DNA of 64,000 nt, taken from Apophysomyces variabilis (taxonomy: Eukaryota > Mucoromycota > Mucoromycetes > Mucorales > Mucoraceae). Location: NCBI GenBank assembly GCA_002749535.1, contig MZZL01000076.1, forward strand, positions 211,810 to 275,809. Reading direction: 5' to 3'. Position numbers and translations under genes: made by a program. Below the pieces are notes generated by a model that was not told where the DNA came from, did no database searches, and saw only the letters and a program-made list of their open reading frames with translations. Of the stretch, positions 56,900 to 64,000 are shown one piece after another; the first letter of the stretch is position 1; each line of letters opens with the position of its first letter.

Positions 56900-57787
56900 G
56901 AGCTGAACCTACGCTTTTCAATAAATGACCTTGGTCTCAAAAGGGAGATGGGGCGATTTAGGCAAAATTGACTTTCCGACCTTCAAAATCCTCCTCGGCA
57001 ATGAGCTGCGTGTCACAGGGAATCAGAACATCTTTACTTGGGAAATTCAGTGGTAAAGAAAGTGCTCAAAATCACATATAACAGGCTTTTGCATGTACTT
57101 TGTTACCGTTCGCAAAGAATTTGCCTTGGTTAAAAGAATAATTTGTGCTGACTAGGAATCCAAATGACCTGCGGGACTCTCAGTAAAGACAAGAATAATC
57201 ATGGTGCCCACTTATATTATCTCTTCCAGAAAAGCAGTTGCTTAAGCAACACACAATAGTATTGCATATCAGTACGAAGAAAATACGGTTTTGCGTCCAC
57301 TGGATGACCAAGGTCACGCAAGTAAAATGATGCTCCCATGTAACCACGGCTAGTCACGACGCCCACTTGTTTATTGTCAGGGCAAAATTGCCCATTCATG
57401 GACACAAAAGTTTATTTAGAGAGTAGCGTAGAATAGCATTCAATAAAGCAGTACACATATTGCACTTCTCAATATGTTTTACGAAGCCATATTAGATATG
57501 ATCCGTCTCTAACAGTTACTTAAACTGTTCTGCTGCGTGGGCGGCGGGGCGTCTCCCGTATACACCGCACCTGGTGTCTTTGTATCTTAAGATGCATGTA
57601 CTGTGGAACGTGCATATTGTCTCCATGCGGGTGCTGCCATGCCATCGTCCGAATCTCGCGTATTCGATCGATTGCTTTTCTCCGGCTCTTTCTTGTCTAA
57701 ATTATGGAGGGCTGTTTCGCTTGCTGCATTCCGATGGATCTCGGTGTCTATGGGACGATGAATGAACTAAGCTTTCCACGAAGAAAG
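56900..57787. other. Region between the unknown gene and the SWADM gene
   Basis: Contains one 60-codon minus-strand open frame with its own ATG (about 57396-57217, MNGQFCPDNKQVGV...) that could be an upstream exon of the unknown gene or a small gene. There is no family match by eye. Nothing else recognised. Confidence 0.3.
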
Positions 57788-59927
57788 CTACTTACGGGAG
57801 GTTGTATTTATGGATTGCTTGTTTTCAGTCGCAGCGAGAACGGTGCCTGCATCATTCTCAATCATCACGGTCTCAGAAAGGACGCGAGATGGCATGTGTT
57901 CTACAGCGTCTGCATCCGATGTCGACTTCTTGTCACTGTCGATATTCACACTGCTTGAACGATTATTCACGTATGGCGTGGCAGTAGAATCGGGCTTTGC
58001 TTGAGCGTTTGATATCGCTCCGCTATGAGTGGTATACTGCCGCCATGCTGCTGCAGCCATGCCATCATCATTCTCTCGGTCTCTCTGAAGCTGGTTTCTC
58101 CAGTCCATTTTCGGTCGCTGAGTCGTTGTATGCATTGAACCATCAGCTATTACTGCAGATAATAAGACATCTGAAGCACTTGAATCAACGTGCGGCATTT
58201 CTGCTATTGAAGTAGACTGTTGCCATGCATATGTAACCGACCTTTCACCGGTGCTGCCCGTCGTTTGGAACTCATCATGCCATCCCGATCGATGAAGTTG
58301 TTTTTCATACGTTGACGTCAGCGTATCAGCGTGAATATCTGACTCTGCTCGCATAGAACCAGGTATTATTGCTTCTCGTTGATCATTGCTGGCGGGTGCC
58401 GTTGCATTTTCGGTGTTGGATCCGATATTAACTGAGCTAAACATTTCATTCTCGTCTTGGAATCCAGTGTGGTCCGTAGCCTCTCCGGTATCTGTTTTCA
58501 AGCGTTCATTCACTTCAATTTGTTCTTTCGGAGTAGGTAATCTCTTCTCAGGTGCGCTTGCTAGATCAACATCAGCAGCAGACTGACTATCTGACCTGTT
58601 ATTTGTCGAACGTCCAGATGATATTTCGTTGGGTTTCCCTGTATCAAACGATGGCTTACTCGATTGGTCCAGATTAGCCAATTTTGAGGGTTTCCCTATT
58701 AAGGTATCAGCCTCTTTTGTACGATCAAGCTGTCTAAAGGTCGTCACCTGATATACTAGTTTTCCTTACTCCCAAGTGTCGAGACACGGCTGTTTTGAGA
58801 TCGATCTTGGGTCGTAGAGGCGCTCTCCTCCTTCCAACAGCGGTATCTTTTGGTTTGTTACTTAGATCGGCTTCTAACGCAGTTTGATCTTTCACTTGGA
58901 CATTTACATCTTCTGGATTCACATCTGAATTAGCTGGTTTTATATTTGGGTGCTTCACTTCGACATCTGCATTGTTCGTTCCGTCATTTGGGCCAGCAGG
59001 CGTCGTATCTGCATCTCCAGTTTTAATATCTGTATCCGCTGCTTTTGGGTTGGAATGTACTTCTTCGCCATCCTTCACGCTTGTCTCATCCCTAGTCTCA
59101 TCCCTTGTCTCACCCGAGTCCAATGTTTTGCTTTCCATTACTTTTGGTTCATCCACTGAATCTTCTAGTATGGCATTTGAACCCGTCTCTTTAACATCTG
59201 TTTCCTTTGTCTCATCCGTTAATTTTTCCAATCTTCGATCCGAATCCGCTGTTTGAACATGGGCTATCTCTAGTTCGCTAGCTGAAATTTCTAGCTTTGT
59301 TTCTGAATTCGTAGTTCTAATGCCTTGATTCGCCGTTCTGGTATCCATATCTTCCGAATTGGACGTGCGTAAAGTCTTCGCAGAGTCAGTGACAGGCTCA
59401 GAGCGTCTCCAACTTCGACAACTGTCGATATCAACAAGTGCATGTGGTATCACCTTGTTTTGCCGTTGTGGTTGGCGGTGCTGGCGCTCATGGCGCTCAT
59501 GGCTACGAACTTGTTCTCTCTCACTGCTACCAGCCAATGCACTGATAGCTTGCCAAGCGAGACTGCTCCCAACCCTCCTTTGACCTCTATCCTCCTCCTG
59601 CTTCATTCGTGTAAAGCTAGTATCTCTGAGTTTCGTCACAGCTGGAGTGGTCCGCTTAAAGGAAGGCGGATTTAACAGCTCGTCTTCTTCTACCATGTCA
59701 GCCCACGATTTAGAGGGCTGGCTTGTCTTTTCCTCGCTAATGAACACATCAATGTTTGATCTTCCACTGATTTCATGGAGAATTTCTCTTTCGGTGATTT
59801 CAGATGATGCATCTCCTGCTTCAGTTCGATTTGCTGCAATGCGACGTTCTTCTTCCTCTTCTTCTTCTTCAATCATGTCTGCCCATGATTTCGACGATGT
59901 TTCCATGGGAGCACTATTTGAAACCAT
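57788..59927 (-). CDS. Large disordered protein with twin SWADM motifs, frame change at 58735
   Basis: Two abutting minus-strand open frames. The first (59927-58734) starts MVSNSAPMETSSKSWADMIE and has two copies of SKSWADM followed by acidic runs, then a long low-complexity Asp/Thr/Lys/Glu-rich region with DETRDET repeats, and ends VGRRRAPLRPKIDLKTAVSRHL. The second (58747-57788) is in the +1 frame relative to the first and continues in the same disordered style (RQLDRTKEADTLIGKP ... WHDEFQTTGS ... WRQYTTHSG). The junction reads CTT TAG A, where a one-base forward shift on CTT joins the frames. Alternatives are a mutation, a sequencing error or an unrecognised intron; the local GTAAGG...TTTAG pair (36 nt) does not restore the frame. 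Function unknown. Confidence 0.6.
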
Positions 59928-61001
59928 AGTTTCAAAATATGGAAAAAAGAGTGGTGCTCAAAGCTGGGCTGCAAGTATTTTTTATGGTTAATCTTCGAGC
60001 TCGCTGGGTCGAAAATGACCCCAGCTATATTCACTAATGCAGCAATATTACTAGAAGTAGTGTGCATTCTTATTCAGCAGGAAGAAGTACCGAGCTTTGT
60101 CGCTAGACTTGTAACTTTTTTTGCTCTTTCATGCGTAGCATCCAGCATCAGTAACGGCACGTTTGCAGGAAGTGTGGACCTTAAAATTAGTATTAGTTAG
60201 CTGCGCATAGTTTAACACTATTGCGAGCACCTTTTTGTATGCCAAAACTGGTCTCTAAACGGGTGTCAGACACGCTGGCCTTTTGCTATTTTCTGAAAAA
60301 CTGTTTATTGAATACTCTTTTACGCTCATCCGAACATATGTCGCTTCGAAGCAAGTGGAAGTCTGCTTAATAGGTAGTAGCAGTGCTATGCACCAGTAGA
60401 AAATATTATGAAATAGGCGCCAATAAATGATTTAAGTTCTCTTTTTTTGCGTCGCTGACTGATTGCTAATCAAGGAACCCTTTGAGCAAAAGAACGTCTT
60501 GATTCGTCGCATAAAAGCGGGAGTATTTCAACAGAAATTCTGACTCAGAGCTTGTTATGTCAAAAGAAGAATTTAGAATTTGACAAGTATCCTTGTTGGG
60601 TATAGCATGGTATCCAAAACTTTAATTAATGTGTATAGCACTTTAGGAATTTTAGTGTGCAAATCAAGTGCAAAAGTATGAATGTTCGAGTGATAACTTC
60701 CTCTGAATATCTGTTTTCAGTATCGGTGAGCCAATATGAACTATATGGGTTTGACACACACACAAAACGGTAAAAAAAAGTATTTTTTTTGGGAAGGCTG
60801 CTTTGATCAGCGTGCCTAGTCTTATTGGATCAGTTAAAATACTACTACTTGACTAAGTTAGAAAAGACATTATGGTGAGAAAAGGGTATTCTACAAGAAG
60901 AAAAGTTAAGTTTAAGAAAAAGAATAAAGAAGCATACGCAGAAGAAACAAACTCGTCTCTTAATTGCTCGATATGATGATGCAGAAACATAAAAAGCTTG
61001 C
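59928..61001. other. Intergenic
   Basis: Upstream of the SWADM gene and downstream of SVF1. AT-rich, with no gene, tRNA or repeat recognised. Confidence 0.5.
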
Positions 61002-62261
61002 TTAAAATCCAGACACAAAAACTAGCTCTTGGAAACATTTGCCTTCTACTTCCACCTTTTCATCGCCCACCACAATCTCAGCTGTAGCAGTGTCAAGCCA
61101 TTGGTAAATGTAAGGCTTCACCACAAAAGTCTGGACAAGCTTCTTGAGGAACCAAGGGATTTCTGCCAACACATCGATCTTATCAACAAGGTTCTTAATG
61201 TCAACAACCATTGTAATCGACACGTCCTTTGTCTCTTCATTTTCTTCTTCTGCAATAGTCTTTCCGCGCCAAGTCAGCTTGATCTTTCGTGGAATATCAT
61301 ACTGAGTATCGGGATCCTTTTGAAGGTCAAGCAATTCCACGTGATTGTCGACGGAGACGCAAATAAGCTTGTCGTTCAATACCAGCGAACCTTGATTAAT
61401 TTCAATGGCACCGTACTGTTTGGTGGTTTGAAACTGCATCATGGACAAAGCTGTACCAGGTGCTTGGAAATTGACAAAATTCCAGTTAGACGCAATCAAT
61501 TGTGGTTGCATGCCCTGAATAGCGTGAATAAACATTCCGTCCCCTTCAACCTCGTGAAGAATTTTTTCAACGATAAAGGTCCCCTTGGCTTGTGCTCGAG
61601 GCCAGAACTTGTGTGAGACAAACCCAGCAGAAGAACTTTGATCACCGCCAAGATAAGTCTTGCCCTCTCCAACCTTAAAACCACGATCAACGCGAGTGAA
61701 GTCTAGAGAAACGACCAATTCGGGATGAGTGATTTGGACCTGATACGTCGTTTGCGAAGGATCCAGAGTAATACTGAAATGGTCCGTCTTGACAGAGCGA
61801 CGGTCAGCCGAGAGTTCAAACTTGGACATATTAATGTTCTTGAAAACATTGGTGTTCGTCTTTGGATCGTAGAAACGGAAAGTAAACGAGATGGTAGGAT
61901 TCCAGATACTATCCAAGTTACACTGAGGATATATCACACGACTATTTAGACTGTCATGCTCTTACCCAATATTGGAATGAATCAACTGAGCAAAGGCAAA
62001 ACCACCATCTTTGGTCGTTACATAAAACACCTGGTTCTCGGTTGATGAACCAGAGGCTAATGTCCATTTCAAATCGTTCTCATCCAGTTTACCATAGTAC
62101 TGGCCGTTTTTAGCGGTGTCAGCGACGGTTTTGACAGCCTCAACTGTGGTGTTCAAGCCAGCCACATTGGAAACAGTACTTGTTATCTGGGAAACTGAGT
62201 ATAAAAAATGAGTATAACAGATAAGTTAAGTAGGTCATCAATACTCACACCAAGATGCCAT
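61002..62261 (-). CDS. SVF1: Survival factor 1 (Svf1-like lipocalin-fold protein)
   Basis: Exons 62261-62249 (MASW plus one base), 62194-61966 and 61908-61002 join to about 382 residues. Segments typical of Svf1 are TENQVFYVTTKDGGFAFAQL, IHSNIG-IWNPTISFTFRFYD across the second intron, LSADRRSVKTDHFSITLD, VSHKFWPRAQAKGTFIVE, GMFIHAIQGMQPQLIASNWN and IPRKIKLTWRGKTIAEE. Svf1 proteins have paired lipocalin-like barrels and in yeast support survival under oxidative stress and sphingolipid trafficking. The start is set by the short MASWFSQITSTV exon, a form that resembles the membrane-binding N-terminal helix of this family. The ending ELVFVSGF is intact. Confidence 0.88.
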
Positions 62262-64000
62262 GGTGTGAAGTAAAAGAGAAGAAAAAGTGAGACGACTGAA
62301 GGAAAGAAAAAGTTCAGGTCGCCATTAAACAGAAAGCAGTCCTACCCAGCTTCACTTAAGGAAGAATATTTACCCGCCAGGAAAAAGTAAAGAGGCCATT
62401 ACCCCTAACTAGTCCATGTCTTGCTGGCACTGAAGTGTTGGTTCCCAACGTGGGAAGACGTCAACTATTTAATTCATAGCCTGGAGAGCATACAAAACAG
62501 AATAGAACGCTCTTCATATCAGTATCCAAGAAGGTAAAGCATGCTATTCCGTTTAATGCTGATTTTCTGCGAGCGTGTTTCAACAGAAAACCAAGTTTGT
62601 CCTGATGATCAACCTTCGACATCACCGCGCTTTTCCGCACGGACCTTTCACTTTAAGCACTCGGTTAATAGTTTAAACGGCCCGGATCGTTCGTAATGAT
62701 TCTATCAAGAAAGACTCTAATTGCGTTGTGACCACAATCATGTTAGCTAGTCCAAATAATCATCTTTAGTAAAGGGCTAACGTGACAGTAATCACTTTCA
62801 GCTTCCTTTTATTGTCATTCACTATAAAATTCTTCACTTGTTTTAGAAAAGGTGCTGATGACAGTCTTGTTTTAATCATCTATTACCTCTATCTTTTGAA
62901 GTAGCATTACTGTCCATTGATCGACGTTTTAATCAGTGTCCAGACTTTCTGTTAGCGTTGTCTTGTGGACTGAATCGGTTCTGAACTAAAACCATTTCAG
63001 CAAATGATACGAGCAGTCCCGAATGACATACTCTTCTCTTTCCTTTCGTTTCAAAAGAGCTGCTTATCTTTAGTTTTCTTTATGCTATACCTCGGCGGGA
63101 TGAGAGACAAACTGGATTTCGCTGCAATTCCTTCAATAAGGAACATTGGGGTAGATATACTAGCATGCAACAAGTCGAAATTACTTGCTCTGTTTACTCC
63201 TCGCGTGTATCCCTCGGGTACATGGATATGGCGTCATTCAGGACTATGAAGCTTGAGCATGGCGCCATTGTCAAGCATTAGAAGGGTTAGGGAAGAGTTA
63301 TAGCGCAAGTTGCAAGATGCAAAAGAATTTCGACACAATAGAAAGTATTACACGATGTTGATTACGTACACTACTGGATAGAAAATCTGCACACGTTGCA
63401 GGAACTGTTTTGAGATTTTTGTGGCTTCCGATTACTTGAACTATGCGACGTCTGTACGTCTTATATGTGATTTATACGATTTATACGACCTATGAGACTT
63501 TTTTGTCCCACAGTGTACAGACGTGATGATGATGATGATGTCTTGTCTGTGATTCTTCTGTTTTCGTTTCATGTATGGAAAAGAATCGAAACATATTTTC
63601 AAGGCAGGTAAATGCTCTGTAGACTGAGTCTGTGTATTTCCAGTCTAACGAGCATGTTCTCTTTATTATGTTTAGGAATCTTTCTTCTTGAAGAAGCAGA
63701 GGAAATCCTATTCCTTCAATCCACCCACCCTAGGCAGCCTCCATTTGCACAATAAACTAAGGCTGGATAACATCGACACAAACCAATACTCCTGCTCATG
63801 AGGAGCTAGATCTCCGATATTATGGAAATATGGAAGATCAAGCCAGAAACAGGTGCTTACAGCAGATGCCTTGCGTATTTGAATTTTGAAAAGAGGCACT
63901 GGATCAAGCACTAGAAAAACCTAGCGGGAATTCTTATGGGCACGAAAACATGACAACAGCTACAGAACCAATGAATTACAAGCTGTTAAACTAGTAAAAC
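62262..64000. other. No gene recognised; short GATGAT microsatellite
   Basis: The SVF1 promoter region, then AT-rich sequence with short, unsupported open frames. A (GAT)n tract lies at about 63524-63541, next to a direct repeat TGATTTATACGATTTATACGA (about 63470). Nothing else was supported. Confidence 0.5.

Noticed and set aside
58701..58748. Intron joining the two SWADM frames (GTAAGG...TTTAG, 36 nt)
   Set aside because: Too short and the phase does not lead into the second frame.
61942..61965. An ultrashort 24-nt intron in SVF1 (GTAAGAG...AATAG)
   Set aside because: A later acceptor (61909) gives a 57-nt intron and restores the conserved SNIG-IWNPT join; the 24-nt reading only adds residues that do not fit the family.
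63708..63911. 67-codon minus-strand open frame near the window end
   Set aside because: No family resemblance and no flanking exon signal.

Overview
The window looks like a transposon-rich stretch of an early-diverging filamentous fungus, most likely Mucoromycota/Mucorales. It is AT-rich and the genes carry many short GT-AG introns of about 45-100 bp. It also has an SMG1-type kinase (a gene missing from many Dikarya), hAT, Mutator (MULE) and Ty3/gypsy elements, and typical fungal housekeeping genes. The assignment is inferred from gene content; no marker was searched.

Layout. Positions 1-28,650 are a nested transposon landscape around two tRNA genes (Trp-CCA, Met-CAU) at 15.07-15.30 kb. From left to right it holds: a decayed hAT element (1-4067) containing a second small hAT relic (373-1465); two minus-strand Ty3/gypsy elements with paired LTRs (4227-9860 and 9871-15017), the first with a 235-bp AT-rich insert in gag; the tRNA pair; solo LTRs and a LTR-like direct repeat (15.3-16.6 kb); a second hAT (16770-25351) with an intron interrupted by a Mutator element (17803-22536) that encodes a MULE transposase plus an OTU-type cysteine protease domain; and remnants of further hAT elements (25.35-28.65 kb).

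Positions 29,120-62,261 are mostly genic: SMG1 (minus, 11.3 kb); a second, apparently intact Mutator element (40769-44319) encoding a MULE transposase fused to a USP-like deubiquitinase domain; a phosducin-like PDCL3/Plp2 gene; an allantoicase-ureidoglycolate lyase fusion; a small unknown gene; a class I cyclic-nucleotide phosphodiesterase with a receiver-like domain; a dolichyldiphosphatase/PAP2 gene; an unidentified multi-exon gene; a disordered SWADM-motif gene with a frame change; and SVF1. The last 1.7 kb shows nothing convincing.

The main result is that two independent Mutator-like elements about 18 kb apart each attach a different deubiquitinase fold (OTU in one, USP in the other) to the C-terminus of the transposase. 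Both have clear TIRs and target-site duplications. Around them, the older retroelements and hATs carry premature stops that are nearly all explained by C-to-T or G-to-A changes, suggesting a cytosine-deamination or RIP-like process. Retroelement LTRs of two families sit close downstream of both tRNA genes, suggesting tRNA-associated integration. No computation or database search was run; family names come from motifs read directly in the translations.
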